Assembly (NCBI GenBank): GCA_002238825.1
Contig: MPNC01000001.1
Span: forward strand, 62,001 to 126,000
Length of the DNA stretch: 64,000 bases
From: SAR202 cluster bacterium bin87
GTDB lineage: Bacteria > Chloroflexota > Dehalococcoidia > Lucifugimonadales > UBA3495
Reading direction: 5' to 3'
Shown here: piece by piece, positions 25,767 through 34,706 of the stretch
Numbering within the stretch: position 1 is the stretch's first letter
Layout of the letters: every line of letters begins with the position of its first letter
Translations under genes and position numbers: made by a program
The notes under the pieces: model-generated
Database searches by the model: none
Told to the model about the DNA's origin: nothing
Seen by the model: only the letters and a program-made list of their open reading frames with translations

Positions 25767-27020
25767 CTAGGCGGGCTGCAGTTCCCTCACGCCCAGGCGG
25801 TTGGTGTAGGCGTCGCCGCCCTTCATGATCAGCAGCAGGCGCTCGCGGTCGCGCAGGACCGAGATGTTCTGCAGCGGGTCACCGTCCACCACCAGTACGT
25901 CCGCCTGCTTGCCTGCTTCGATGGTCCCTATTTCCTTGCCAAGGCCGCAGCACTCGGCGGCGTAGCCGGTGGCGGCCTGGATGGCCAGCATGTTGCTCAT
26001 GCCTTTTTCAACCATCAGCTCCAGCTCGCGAGCGTTATCGCCGTGCACGAAACCGCCGGCGTCGGTGCCGGCAACTACGCGCACGCCCTCCTTGATTGCC
26101 AGCTCAGTGCTCTGGATATGGATGTCCATCAGAGCCTGCGCGCGCACCCTGATGTGGGGGGCGCTGACCGTGCTGTGGAAGTCGTAGACCTCGAAGGTCG
26201 GCGTGAAGAAGGTGCCCTGGTCGGCCATCATCTTGAGCATGTCGGGGTCGGTGGCCAGGTAGCAACCGTGTTCAATGGAACCGGCTCCCGCCTTGATCGC
26301 GATAGGCAGGCCCGTACCGCCCACCGCGTGGCAGAGAGTGCTCCGTCCCAGGGCCGCGGCCTCATCGACCAGCGCCCTGGCCTCGTCCAGCGCGTAGGCC
26401 TGGTCCAGGGGGCCGTTGCCGGGACGACCGGACGCGCCGCCGGTGGTCGCGAACTTGATCTGGTCGGCGCCGCAGCGGACCAGTTCGCGAACCTTGGCCC
26501 GCACGCCATCCACGCCGTCGGCGACACCGTCGGGTGACAGCGGGTCGTGGCCCAGGATCACCTTGCGGTGGCCGCTGCCGCTGACCTTGTCCTCGATCCC
26601 GCCGGTGGGCGACATGATGTTGACCGAGATGATGAGGCGCGGGCCTTTGATCAGGCCCTGCTCCACGGCCATTTTGAAGCCGGCGTCCAGGCCTCCAGCG
26701 TCGCGCACCGTGGTGTAGCCGGCCGCCAGCGTGTCTTCGATCACCTGGGCGGTCCGGATGCTGAACAGCGAAAGCGGTTCGTCCATGCCCCAGCGCCCGG
26801 TCAGGCCATATCCACCGGAGGCGAGGTGGTCGTGCACGTCAATGAGGCCGGGCATTACCGTGTGACCGGTGGCGTCCAACACTTCGGCGCCTTCGGGAAC
26901 GGGTACAGAAGGCTGTGGTCCCACCTCCACGATGCGGTCGCCGTCGATCAGCACCGTGGCGTTTTCCACCATGGGGCTGCCGGAGCCGTCGATGAGGTTT
27001 CCTCCAACTATTGCCAGCAT
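25767..27020 (-). CDS. Amidohydrolase, imidazolonepropionase/prolidase-like
   Basis: A 417-residue binuclear amidohydrolase. Metal ligands appear in order: H63 and H65 ([11 protein letters not shown]), a Lys in QIKFATTGG near 178 that would be carboxylated, His in LCHAVGG, His in SIEHGCYL, and Asp in [12 protein letters not shown]. This matches the Xaa-Pro dipeptidase/imidazolonepropionase-like branch, unlike the YtcJ-type enzyme at 284. AGAGGT precedes the ATG. Substrate unknown; family members act on cyclic amides, dipeptides or carbamates. Confidence 0.9.
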   Translation of the reverse strand: MLAIVGGNLIDGSGSPMVENATVLIDGDRIVEVGPQPSVPVPEGAEVLDATGHTVMPGLIDVHDHLASGGYGLTGRWGMDEPLSLFSIRTAQVIEDTLAAGYTTVRDAGGLDAGFKMAVEQGLIKGPRLIISVNIMSPTGGIEDKVSGSGHRKVILGHDPLSPDGVADGVDGVRAKVRELVRCGADQIKFATTGGASGRPGNGPLDQAYALDEARALVDEAAALGRSTLCHAVGGTGLPIAIKAGAGSIEHGCYLATDPDMLKMMADQGTFFTPTFEVYDFHSTVSAPHIRVRAQALMDIHIQSTELAIKEGVRVVAGTDAGGFVHGDNARELELMVEKGMSNMLAIQAATGYAAECCGLGKEIGTIEAGKQADVLVVDGDPLQNISVLRDRERLLLIMKGGDAYTNRLGVRELQPA

Positions 27021-27178
27021 GATCGACCTCTCATTTTGCCGAATGCGCAGCCGATTGGGTTGTCCATCCTGGGATGTCCACCAGCGGCGCCGGGGTCTTG
27101 CTATGGTGACGCGATGCTAATTTGGGCCTCACCCGATGTCAAGGAACATAAAGCGTGCAAATGGTATATGGACGCAAC

Positions 27179-27206
27179 GTTTGCAAGCGGTTGGCTACGA
27201 TATAAT
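27179..27206 (+). promoter_or_regulatory. Promoter of the TolB-like lipoprotein gene
   Basis: TTTGCA and a perfect TATAAT are 16 bases apart, the -10 ending 38 bases before the ATG at 27245. Confidence 0.5.
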
Positions 27207-27244
27207 CCCCCCATTGCCGCTCCTTAGTTGCGGAACGAATATTG

Positions 27245-28273
27245 ATGAGATTGATTGCGCGGATATCGCCTTTTTTGAGCTTGACGCTCGTTTTGGTGGC
27301 GGCCTTGTCGTTGGGAGGTTGTTTCGCCGGAAACCTGGTAGGGGGGGACCTACCGGCTATCGCCTACATCGTGTCCGACGATGATGGTTCCCACGCATGG
27401 GTCCGTCAACCCGGAGAAGATGAGGCTACACGGATCTCTTCGTTGAGCGCTGACGCCATGGCCCCGCGCTGGTCGCCCGACCGGACCAAGATAGCGTGGA
27501 TATCGGTCGGCGGTAAAACAGAACTGATGATGTTCGACGTGGAAAGTGAGCGGGTGTCGTCGCTGGTTTCGGACGTGGACGCCGAACAACCTGCGGTATG
27601 GGCGCCCGAATCGGACCGCATTGCCTACGTGTCGGACGAAGCGGGCGAGCCCGACATCTTTATGGTGACGTTGGAAAACCGACAGAAAACCCGCCTGACC
27701 TTCAGTCCCGAACGGGAACTCGTCGGAGACTGGTCTCCCGACGGCGAGTGGTTGGTCTTTACCGAGCAAGGTAAGGAAGGGCTATTCCTGCGAAACCCGA
27801 ACGGCGTCAACCGCATCGAACTAACCGCGGGGCCCGACTCCTCCCCCGTTTGGTCACCCAAAGGCGACCGCATCGCCTTCCTGCGCAGTGAGGAAGGTAA
27901 TCGTGATGTTTATGTCCTACGTCCCACTAACTCGGACAACTGGGCAGATGATACCGACGAAGTCGCAGTTTCCGAAGACGACAACGACGAGTTCTCGGTT
28001 GCGTGGTCGGCCGACGGGCGGACGCTGGCATTCGTGATGCGTTTCGACGACCAGTCGGAGATTTTTACCGTGATGGTTGACGGCTCCGAACGGCGCCAGT
28101 TGACGCAGAACATGGAAGACGATCTGATGCCGGTGTGGTCCGCAAGCGAAGACCGCATAGCGTTCGTCTCCCATGCCTACGGCAACGCCGAGATCCTGTA
28201 CATGAACGCGGACGGCACCGGCCAGATGCGGTTGACCGTCAACGACGCCATGGATACCCACCCCGACTGGTAG
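27245..28273 (+). CDS. TolB-like beta-propeller lipoprotein
   Basis: A 342-residue lipoprotein. A signal peptide with lipobox LGGC ends at Cys26, so the protein is exported and membrane-anchored. The rest is a PD40/WD40-like propeller with at least six repeats of the pattern WSPDGxxIAFxS: RWSPDRTKIAWIS, VWAPESDRIAYVS, DWSPDGEWLVFT, VWSPKGDRIAFL, AWSADGRTLAFV and VWSASEDRIAFVS. In Gram-negatives TolB belongs to the Tol-Pal system, but no tol genes are near and free-standing propellers of this kind are common in Chloroflexota, so only a binding or sensing role outside the membrane is proposed. ATG at 27245 is preferred over the TTG three bases earlier. Confidence 0.88.
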   Translation: MRLIARISPFLSLTLVLVAALSLGGCFAGNLVGGDLPAIAYIVSDDDGSHAWVRQPGEDEATRISSLSADAMAPRWSPDRTKIAWISVGGKTELMMFDVESERVSSLVSDVDAEQPAVWAPESDRIAYVSDEAGEPDIFMVTLENRQKTRLTFSPERELVGDWSPDGEWLVFTEQGKEGLFLRNPNGVNRIELTAGPDSSPVWSPKGDRIAFLRSEEGNRDVYVLRPTNSDNWADDTDEVAVSEDDNDEFSVAWSADGRTLAFVMRFDDQSEIFTVMVDGSERRQLTQNMEDDLMPVWSASEDRIAFVSHAYGNAEILYMNADGTGQMRLTVNDAMDTHPDW

Positions 28274-28299
28274 CCGAGTCGCGCGACGCTCCGCATCCC

Positions 28300-28914
28300 A
28301 TGGCCCACTCCGCCCCGGACATTGACCCCGCCGACGTGGGCCCACTGCTGGGCGGCCTCAGCGCCCCGCTGGCGGCGGTTTCCTCACGCGCCGGAGACGT
28401 TAGCAACGCGCAGATAGCGGTGGCGATCACGGCCGCTTCCATCGTGCCCCAGCGGCCCCGACTGATCGTCCAGATTTACCACACCAACTTCACCCACGGT
28501 CTCATCGCCGAAAGCGGCATCCTGGCGGTCAACTTCCTGGAAGCCTCCCAACTGCCGCTCATCTGGCAGTTGGGGATGCAATCGGGCCGCGACGGCGACA
28601 AGCTTGAGTGCGTAGGCTACGCCAGGGGCGCCACGGGCAGTCCCCTGATTGAGGGGTGTTACGGATACCTCGATTGCCGCGTGGTCAATGCCATGGACGG
28701 TGGCGACATGACCGTGTTCCTGGTTGAAGTCGTGGCCGGTCGGACCAACGGCGGCGAGCGCATGACCTGGCGAGAGGCAAGGCCGCGCCTGCCCGACCGG
28801 TGGGCCGACGAATGGGACCGCAAAATCGCCGGCGAAATCGATGTCTCGTTATCCACCATGGGCGGCGTTGACCCGGCTACGTGGGCGGACCACTTCAGGA
28901 ACGGCCCGCAGTAG
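28300..28914 (+). CDS. Flavin reductase-like FMN-binding protein
   Basis: A 204-residue split-barrel flavin reductase domain protein. Marks: PLAAVSSRAGDVSNAQIAVA (the FMN-binding first segment), TNFTHGLIAESGILAVNFL, and GSPLIEGCYGYLDCRVVNAM with the later MTVFLVEVV strand. It likely supplies reduced FMN to monooxygenases or is itself a flavoprotein oxidoreductase; the two luciferase-like enzymes of this window would be plausible clients, by inference only. It lies 26 bases after the propeller gene and before the CinA-like fusion. Confidence 0.85.
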   Translation: MAHSAPDIDPADVGPLLGGLSAPLAAVSSRAGDVSNAQIAVAITAASIVPQRPRLIVQIYHTNFTHGLIAESGILAVNFLEASQLPLIWQLGMQSGRDGDKLECVGYARGATGSPLIEGCYGYLDCRVVNAMDGGDMTVFLVEVVAGRTNGGERMTWREARPRLPDRWADEWDRKIAGEIDVSLSTMGGVDPATWADHFRNGPQ

Positions 28915-28987
28915 GATGGTACAATGCCGTCGATGCCTGCCGGGGGATGCGGCCGGCATCAGACTCAACGCACCGTCCGAGGCGAGC

Positions 28988-30139
28988 ATGGACCAGGAAA
29001 TCGCCCAGGTAGTCGCGAAAATCCACGATACTCCGCAACAATCGGTGCTGGCCGTTGCGGGCGCGGGCAACTACGCGCTGGCCTGGCTCCTCGGAGTTGG
29101 AGGCGCTTCACGCACCGTGCTGGAGACCCGAGTGCCGTACGGTTACCTCGCGATGACCGATTTTCTGGAAGGGTATGCCCCCGACCAAACGGTCTCTGCC
29201 GACACCGCGCGTCGCATGGCCCGAGCCGCCTGGCGACGGGGGATGGCGTTGCGAGAGCAGGAGGTGCCCATCGTCGGGCTGGCGTGTACGGCTACGATCG
29301 CCACCGACCGGACCAAACGCGGCGACCACCGCGCTTTCATTGCCGCCTGGGACGATGAGGGGGTGACCACCGACTCAATCGTGCTTGAAAAAGGGCTGCG
29401 CGACCGGGCTGAAGAAGAGGACGTGGTCAGTCGTCTGGTTATCGGCGCGATAGCCCGCTCCTGCGGGGTTTCCGCGGAGTTGGATCTGGGATTGGCGCCT
29501 TCGGAGCGGCTGATTACCGAAACTTCCCGACACGCCGAGCCGGTGCAACGCTTGCTGGATGGTGAGGCCAGCTGGGTTACGGTTCACCCGGACGGCCGGA
29601 TGGTCGTGGACGGGGACGCTCCACGGGCCCTGCTACCCGGTTCGTTCAACCCTCTTCACGTGGGCCACAATGAGTTGGCCGGAGTAGCGTCCGCGGTGCT
29701 GGGGGCGCCGGTCGTATTCGAGCTGTCGGTATCAAACGTGGACAAGCCGCCGTTGACCCTGGCGGAAATCCATGGTCGGCTGGACCAGTTCCGGGGCGCC
29801 GGCACGGTGGTGCTTACCCGCGCGGAGACCTTCATCAAGAAGTCTGAGCTCTTTCCCGGCTGCGGCTTCGTCATCGGTTGGGATACCGTCACCCGTCTGA
29901 TCCAACCCAGGTATTACGGGAATTCGCCAGAGGCCATGCTGAAGGCTCTGGCAGACATGTGGGCCAGGGGAAGCCACTTCGCGGTTGGTGGTCGCACCGA
30001 CGACGGCGGAGCGTTCCGATTGCTCTCAGAAGTGAACATCCCGGATGGGTTCCGGCCGATGTTCACGGAAATATCGGAGGCTGCCTTTCGCCGGGATGTG
30101 TCGTCAACGGCAATCCGGGAGAGTCGGAGCGCCAATTGA
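28988..30139 (+). CDS. Fusion of CinA C-terminal-like domain with nucleotidyltransferase
   Basis: A 383-residue two-domain protein. The N-terminal 170 residues resemble the CinA C-terminal (NMN deamidase-type) fold: VSADTARRMARAAW, then VGLACTATIATDRTKRGDH. The C-terminal part is a cytidylyltransferase-like domain: GSFNPLHVGH at 218-227 with the HxGH nucleotide-binding motif, VIGWDTVTRLI, and SSTAIRES near the end, corresponding to the ISSTxIR motif of NMN adenylyltransferases. The combination suggests a role in NAD or pyridine-nucleotide salvage, with the CinA-like part possibly inactive. It ends 67 bases before nuoA. Confidence 0.8.
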   Translation: MDQEIAQVVAKIHDTPQQSVLAVAGAGNYALAWLLGVGGASRTVLETRVPYGYLAMTDFLEGYAPDQTVSADTARRMARAAWRRGMALREQEVPIVGLACTATIATDRTKRGDHRAFIAAWDDEGVTTDSIVLEKGLRDRAEEEDVVSRLVIGAIARSCGVSAELDLGLAPSERLITETSRHAEPVQRLLDGEASWVTVHPDGRMVVDGDAPRALLPGSFNPLHVGHNELAGVASAVLGAPVVFELSVSNVDKPPLTLAEIHGRLDQFRGAGTVVLTRAETFIKKSELFPGCGFVIGWDTVTRLIQPRYYGNSPEAMLKALADMWARGSHFAVGGRTDDGGAFRLLSEVNIPDGFRPMFTEISEAAFRRDVSSTAIRESRSAN

Positions 30140-30164
30140 CACTTGGTGGGGCCGTTGCTACGAT
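30136..30164 (+). promoter_or_regulatory. Promoter of the nuo operon
   Basis: A perfect TTGACA, 17-base spacer and TACGAT lie directly before nuoA; the -35 overlaps the stop codon of the preceding gene and the -10 ends 42 bases before the nuoA ATG. Confidence 0.7.
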
Positions 30165-30205
30165 GAATCGGCCCTGTTCGGGTACCATGATTTCTCATCC
30201 AGACC

Positions 30206-30622
30206 ATGCCAAACCCAGTGTTGCTGCAAACGTTCAACCCGGCTGACTACGCCGGCAACTGGCTGGCGGTGGTAATCGCCATCGCCATCGCGCTGGCGGC
30301 TATCGGGGCGATGTTCGCGGGTTCGCAACTGCTTTCGGCCCGGCGCCGGTCCGCCGTCAAGCTCACGACCTACGAATGCGGGATACCGCCGACGCCCTTT
30401 GCCTGGTCAAATATCAACATACGCTTCTACATCTTTGCGATTTTGTTCCTGATATTCGATGTTGAAGCAGTTTTCCTGTTCCCGTGGGCCGTGGTATTCC
30501 TGCAAGAAAAAGCGGTGAATGGCAACGCGATACCTTTCTACGCGATGCTGCTGTTCCTGGCCATGCTGTTTTTCGCCGTTATCTATGGGTGGCGCAAGGG
30601 GGTTCTGGATTGGCAGAAGTAA
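30206..30622 (+). CDS. nuoA: NADH-quinone oxidoreductase subunit A
   Basis: A 138-residue three-helix membrane subunit of complex I. The conserved loop [11 protein letters not shown] (with the Cys of the family) is followed by [21 protein letters not shown], containing the Asp/Glu pair DVE of helix 2, and [22 protein letters not shown]. It is the first gene of the nuo operon and sits at the quinone-site interface with NuoD, B and H. Confidence 0.97.
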   Translation: MPNPVLLQTFNPADYAGNWLAVVIAIAIALAAIGAMFAGSQLLSARRRSAVKLTTYECGIPPTPFAWSNINIRFYIFAILFLIFDVEAVFLFPWAVVFLQEKAVNGNAIPFYAMLLFLAMLFFAVIYGWRKGVLDWQK

Positions 30623-31224
30623 ATCCCGTTACTGGACCTTCCGAAGAACCAACGACGTCTCCGCTGGCCATGCCGCCCCGGGCCACGGAGATCGTGCTGG
30701 GCACTGGAAATAGGCCCGGCCCAAGCCTGCTCAACCAGGCAACCGACGGGCGGGTGCCCGGCGTCATCACGACCACTACTGACCAGCTGTTTGCCATGGC
30801 GCGCAAATCGTCGCTTTGGACCCTCAGTTTCGGGCTGGCTTGCTGCGCCATCGAGATGATCTCCACGTACATGGCCCATCACGATTTTGATCGTTTCGGC
30901 GTCGTGACCTGGCCATCGCCCAGACAGTCGGACGTGATGATCGTGGCCGGCACCGTGGTCAAAAAGATGGCCGAGCCCATCCGGCTGCTCTACGAACAGA
31001 TGCCGGAGCCGAAGTGGGTCATCGCCATGGGCAGCTGCGCCACGAACGGCGGCCCCTACTATCGTTCCTACTCCGTGGTGATGGGCGTCGACCACATCAT
31101 CCCGGTGGATGTATACGTGCCCGGATGCCCGCCGCGCCCTGAAGCGTTGCTGTACGGCATCATGAAGCTCCAGGAAAAAATCATGGCCGACGCGGGGGAC
31201 GGCAGTGCCGCGCCCTCGGCGTAA
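30610..31224 (+). CDS. nuoB: NADH-quinone oxidoreductase subunit B
   Basis: A 204-residue hydrophilic subunit holding the terminal [4Fe-4S] cluster N2. Ligands are the [10 protein letters not shown] tandem Cys pair, the GSCAT Cys and the VPGCPPRPE Cys, in family order. The TTG at 30610 overlaps the nuoA end and has AGGGGG upstream at good spacing; an ATG at 30670 without a ribosome site would give 184 residues and cannot be excluded. The C-terminal tail is low-complexity Asp/Ala. Confidence 0.95.
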   Translation: MAEVNPVTGPSEEPTTSPLAMPPRATEIVLGTGNRPGPSLLNQATDGRVPGVITTTTDQLFAMARKSSLWTLSFGLACCAIEMISTYMAHHDFDRFGVVTWPSPRQSDVMIVAGTVVKKMAEPIRLLYEQMPEPKWVIAMGSCATNGGPYYRSYSVVMGVDHIIPVDVYVPGCPPRPEALLYGIMKLQEKIMADAGDGSAAPSA

Positions 31225-31735
31225 CGCTCCGGAGGCGGACGCGGAGCCGCCGCCAGATCCCGTCGACCTGCTGGCGCCGGCGCGGCGGGAAACTCTGGAT
31301 CGCGCCATCGGGGTGCTCGCGGAGTACTCACCGGCGCCGGGCGCGCTGGGAGACCTGCCACAGGTGTCCGTGCCTGCGGCCGACATCCTTTCCGCGTGCG
31401 TGGCCTGCCGGGACGACGACGTATTGGACTGCCGCATGCTGCTCTGCCTGGCGTGCGTGGATTACGAGGATCGTTTTGAGTTGGTCTACATCCTGCAGTC
31501 GTTGGCCCGGGAGCAGTCGCTGGTGATACGCACGGCGGTATCCTACGAAAGTCCTGCCTTGCCATCGGTGTGTGGAGTGTGGCCGGCAGCGGACTGGTAC
31601 GAGCGCGAGGCGCATGACCTGTTTGGCGTAGCATTCGACGGTCACCCCGACCTGTCTCCCCTGCTGCTGTATCCGGAATTTGACGGTTACCCGGGCCGAA
31701 AATCGTACGAATTCAATGAGTACCGTGAATTCTGA
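31205..31735 (+). CDS. nuoC: NADH-quinone oxidoreductase subunit C
   Basis: A 176-residue peripheral-arm subunit. The signature [22 protein letters not shown], here split as [18 protein letters not shown] then PDLSPLLL, is clear; it binds NuoD. Translation would begin at GTG 31205, overlapping the nuoB 3' end by 20 bases. The stop overlaps the ATG of the following small gene (TGATG). Confidence 0.93.
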   Translation: MPRPRRNAPEADAEPPPDPVDLLAPARRETLDRAIGVLAEYSPAPGALGDLPQVSVPAADILSACVACRDDDVLDCRMLLCLACVDYEDRFELVYILQSLAREQSLVIRTAVSYESPALPSVCGVWPAADWYEREAHDLFGVAFDGHPDLSPLLLYPEFDGYPGRKSYEFNEYREF

Positions 31736-32046
31736 TGACCGCTGCTCAGCAAATGGATACCAACGTCCCGGACGATGCGGTTCCGGTGGAGTTGATTGCG
31801 CGGGTCGTGCCCAGCGCTGGACAGTTCCTGGCCACGGTGGACGGGCTGGAACTTCAGAGCAGCGGACGCACCCGGGAGGCCGCGGAGAACGGGTTGGTCC
31901 AGGCAATGCGAGGCTGGCTGGAACGTCAGGATACCGGTGGCCGCCTGGGACAATCGCTGGGACTTGAGCACCTGACCGAGGAAACCGAAATCGTGCTGCG
32001 GTTTGTGGACGACGAACCGCCCGTTGCGGGCGACACCGGCGGCTAG
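31735..32046 (+). CDS. Small hypothetical protein embedded in the nuo operon
   Basis: A 103-residue acidic protein starting on the overlap with the nuoC stop. The core ELIARVVPSAGQFLATVDG then SGRTREAAENGLVQAM resembles the small beta-alpha HicB-like/DUF1902-type domain (a strand pair followed by a helix with regularly spaced charged residues), but the match is weak. It is followed after three bases by a clearer HicB-like gene, so the two may be a duplicated pair. It is not a known complex I subunit. Confidence 0.6.
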   Translation: MTAAQQMDTNVPDDAVPVELIARVVPSAGQFLATVDGLELQSSGRTREAAENGLVQAMRGWLERQDTGGRLGQSLGLEHLTEETEIVLRFVDDEPPVAGDTGG

Positions 32047-32049
32047 GCT

Positions 32050-32352
32050 ATGGATCGGATCGTGTACGAAATCGAAGTAAGGCCCATGGGCGCTGGCTGG
32101 TCCGCACGCTGCCCGGAACTGGAAGTGATGGCGTTCGGCGACACTCAGGAAGACGCCCGTACTTCACTACGGAAACAGGTTTCGGACTACCTGGAAGATT
32201 GCGAAGAAATGGGCATTTTGGAGGACGTGCTGATCGAGGCCGGCTTCTACGACAATGGTGAAGCGTGGATGAGCGCCCGCGTGGAACCGCCGCAGCCCAG
32301 CCTGCGGTTCATCGGGTCGCCCTTTCCGGAAACCCGCGAGCCGTCCGCCTGA
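32050..32352 (+). CDS. HicB-like domain protein
   Basis: A 100-residue protein with the HicB/UPF0150 pattern: a strand YEIEVRPMGAGWSARCPEL, a second strand EVMAFGDTQ, and the helix EDARTSLRKQVSDYLEDCEE. No HicA-type toxin gene is adjacent, so an antitoxin role is not supported. Its position between nuoC and nuoD, with tight spacing on both sides, implies co-expression with complex I. Confidence 0.75.
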   Translation: MDRIVYEIEVRPMGAGWSARCPELEVMAFGDTQEDARTSLRKQVSDYLEDCEEMGILEDVLIEAGFYDNGEAWMSARVEPPQPSLRFIGSPFPETREPSA

Positions 32353-32384
32353 GCCGCACGTTGCCCGATTCAATTTCGTAAACC

Positions 32385-33536
32385 ATGGCCGATCCTACCG
32401 CTATCACTACCCAGATGCCTGACGGCGTCCGCGAAGGGACGCAGCCGGTGGAGATGCTGCTCAACATGGGGCCGCAGCATCCGTCGACCCACGGCGTGTT
32501 CCGCATGGTGCTCTGGGTGGATGGCGAGAAGGTGGTCGACGTTGAGCCTCACATCGGCTACCTGCATCGAGGATCCGAGAAGCTATGTGAGGGCGAGCAG
32601 TACCACCAGGTGGTCACACTGTTCGACCGGATGGACTACATCGGCAACTTCAACAACGAGCTGGCTTACTGCATGGCCGTCGAGAAGCTGATGGGCCTGG
32701 AGGTGCCGGAGCGGGCGGAATACATCCGCGTGATCCTGTGCGAGCTGAATCGCATCGCCAGCCACCTGCTTTATGTGGGAACCATGGGCCTGGATGCCGG
32801 CGCCATGACGCCGGTGATGTTCTCCTTCCGCGGCCGTGAGCGGGTTCAGGCGCTTTTCGAGGCCGTGTCGGGCGCCCGCCTGATGCACAACTATTTCCGC
32901 ATCGGCGGCCTCAAGGAGGACGTGCCGGACAATTTCCGACAGCTGGTCGGCGAGTTGATGCCCCTGCTGCGGGAAGACGTCGAGCAGAGTGATCGCATTT
33001 TGACCTTCAACGAGATTTTCCTGTCTCGCCTCAAGGACGTCAGCCCGATCGGCGCCGACGAAGCGATCGCCCTGGGCCTCACCGGGCCGATGCTTCGTGC
33101 CTGCGGGTATGAGTACGACGTCCGCAGGGCGCAGCCGTATTCGATATACGACCGTTTCGACTTTGAGGTGCCGGTGGGGCTGGACGGGGATTGCTGGGAC
33201 CGGCATTGGGTACGGGTCCAGGAGATGTACCAGTCCCTGCGGATCGTGGAGCAGGCGATGGAACAATTGCCCGAGGGCTCGGTAACCTCGTCGCTGGGCC
33301 GGCGCCTGATCCGCCCGGCAGCCGGCGAGGTCTACATTCGCGCCGAGAACCCCAGGGGCGAGATCGGTGTGTATCTGGTCAGCGACGGGACTGACCGGCC
33401 CTACCGGGTGAAGGTGCGGCCACCGTCCTTCTGCAACCTGTCCGCACTGCGCCGGCTGCTCGTTGACACCTGGCTGGCGGACAGCGTGGTGGTGTTGGGC
33501 TCGCTGGACATCGTGCTGGGCGAGGTGGACCGGTGA
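32385..33536 (+). CDS. nuoD: NADH-quinone oxidoreductase subunit D
   Basis: A 383-residue quinone-site subunit related to the large subunit of [NiFe] hydrogenases. MLLNMGPQHPSTHGVFRMV carries the His that contacts quinone (GPQHPSTHG near 26-34), with RGSEKLCEG, NRIASHLLY and SPIGADEAIALGLTGP later, and the C-terminal GSLDIVLGEVDR ending. Length is normal for the stand-alone D subunit. Its stop overlaps the GTG start of nuoH. Confidence 0.97.
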   Translation: MADPTAITTQMPDGVREGTQPVEMLLNMGPQHPSTHGVFRMVLWVDGEKVVDVEPHIGYLHRGSEKLCEGEQYHQVVTLFDRMDYIGNFNNELAYCMAVEKLMGLEVPERAEYIRVILCELNRIASHLLYVGTMGLDAGAMTPVMFSFRGRERVQALFEAVSGARLMHNYFRIGGLKEDVPDNFRQLVGELMPLLREDVEQSDRILTFNEIFLSRLKDVSPIGADEAIALGLTGPMLRACGYEYDVRRAQPYSIYDRFDFEVPVGLDGDCWDRHWVRVQEMYQSLRIVEQAMEQLPEGSVTSSLGRRLIRPAAGEVYIRAENPRGEIGVYLVSDGTDRPYRVKVRPPSFCNLSALRRLLVDTWLADSVVVLGSLDIVLGEVDR

Positions 33537-34642
33537 ATTTCCTGGTCGATCTGGCATGGAGCGCCCTCGGGCTCGCGGTCATGTTCGCCGTGCTGTCGGT
33601 GATCGTCTTGTCCATGACCTGGCTGGAGCGCAAGGCTCTGGGTCGCCTCCAATTGCGCTACGGGCCCACGCGCACCGGGTTGTTCGGACTGATGCAGCCC
33701 ATCGCCGACGCGGTAAAGCTGATCATCAAGGAAGACATCATCCCCGAGGACTCCGAAAAAGCCATCTTCTGGATCGCCCCGGTCATCGTCGTCGTGTCGG
33801 CTTTCGTCATCTGGGTAACCATACCCGGCGGCGACAGCGTGGTGATCCGGAATCTTCCTCTGGGGTTGTTCTACATCATCGCCTTTGCCGTGATCGGCAT
33901 TCTCGGGCTAGTGTTGGCCGGCTGGGGATCGGCGAACAAATACGGCATCATGGGCGGGCTGCGGTCGGCCGCGCAGTTGATCTCCTACGAGATCCCGGTG
34001 GTCCTGGTGGCCGCGGCCGTGGCCATTCTGGCGCAATCGCTGGACATGCGTGAAATCGTAGCGCAGCAGTCTTCCTACCCCTACCTGTTGGTTCTGCCGC
34101 TGGGCTTTGCGGTGTTCTTCGTGGCCGGCCTGGCTGAGGTTGGCCGAACCCCCTTCGACATCTACCACGCGGAGAGCGAGGTGGTGGGCGGCCCGTTCGT
34201 GGAATACAGCGGTGCCCACTGGTCGGTGTTCTTCCTGGCCGAGTACATCAACACCTTCGCCATCGCCGCGCTGACGACGCTGCTGTTTCTTGGCGGCTGG
34301 GGCGGTCCCGCCCTTCCCGACGTGGTGTGGTTCCTGTTCAAGACCTACGCCGTGGTGCTGGTGGTGTTCTGGGTGCGGGGAACCTTCCCACGCCTTCGCA
34401 TCGACCAACTGATGGCCTTCGCCTGGAAGGTGATGGTCCCGCTGTCCTTCTACACGGTCATCATTGCCGCCGTGTACAGGTTCTACGGGCTGCCCTGGTG
34501 GAGCCTGACCATCATGTCCGTCGCCGGGCTGGCGGTTGCCGGGTGGATAATCTACCAGCGGATGACCGGCCCGGCCCGCCGGGTAGCGGAAGTGCAGCGT
34601 CAGCTCGCCGCCCGCCGTGCGGCAACCGGAGCACGCACCTGA
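33533..34642 (+). CDS. nuoH: NADH-quinone oxidoreductase subunit H
   Basis: A 369-residue membrane subunit with about eight helices that forms the quinone chamber. Marks: TWLERKALGRLQLRYGPTRT (loop 1, near 23-43), LMQPIADAVKLIIKED, AELAEVGRTPFD-type segment seen as GLAEVGRTPFDIYHAESE, and FWVRGTFPRLRIDQLM. GTG start overlapping the nuoD stop. The C-terminal 40 residues are a soluble Arg-rich tail. Confidence 0.96.
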   Translation: MNFLVDLAWSALGLAVMFAVLSVIVLSMTWLERKALGRLQLRYGPTRTGLFGLMQPIADAVKLIIKEDIIPEDSEKAIFWIAPVIVVVSAFVIWVTIPGGDSVVIRNLPLGLFYIIAFAVIGILGLVLAGWGSANKYGIMGGLRSAAQLISYEIPVVLVAAAVAILAQSLDMREIVAQQSSYPYLLVLPLGFAVFFVAGLAEVGRTPFDIYHAESEVVGGPFVEYSGAHWSVFFLAEYINTFAIAALTTLLFLGGWGGPALPDVVWFLFKTYAVVLVVFWVRGTFPRLRIDQLMAFAWKVMVPLSFYTVIIAAVYRFYGLPWWSLTIMSVAGLAVAGWIIYQRMTGPARRVAEVQRQLAARRAATGART

Positions 34643-34706
34643 CCGCCGATGCTGGTATCATATTGCTACCCATAGCCTGTGCTATTCCAAGCCCGGGGAT
34701 TCCTCC

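Noticed and set aside
31735-32352. HicA-HicB toxin-antitoxin module in the nuo operon
   Set aside because: No HicA-like double-stranded RNA-binding protein is present; only HicB-like sequences are seen.
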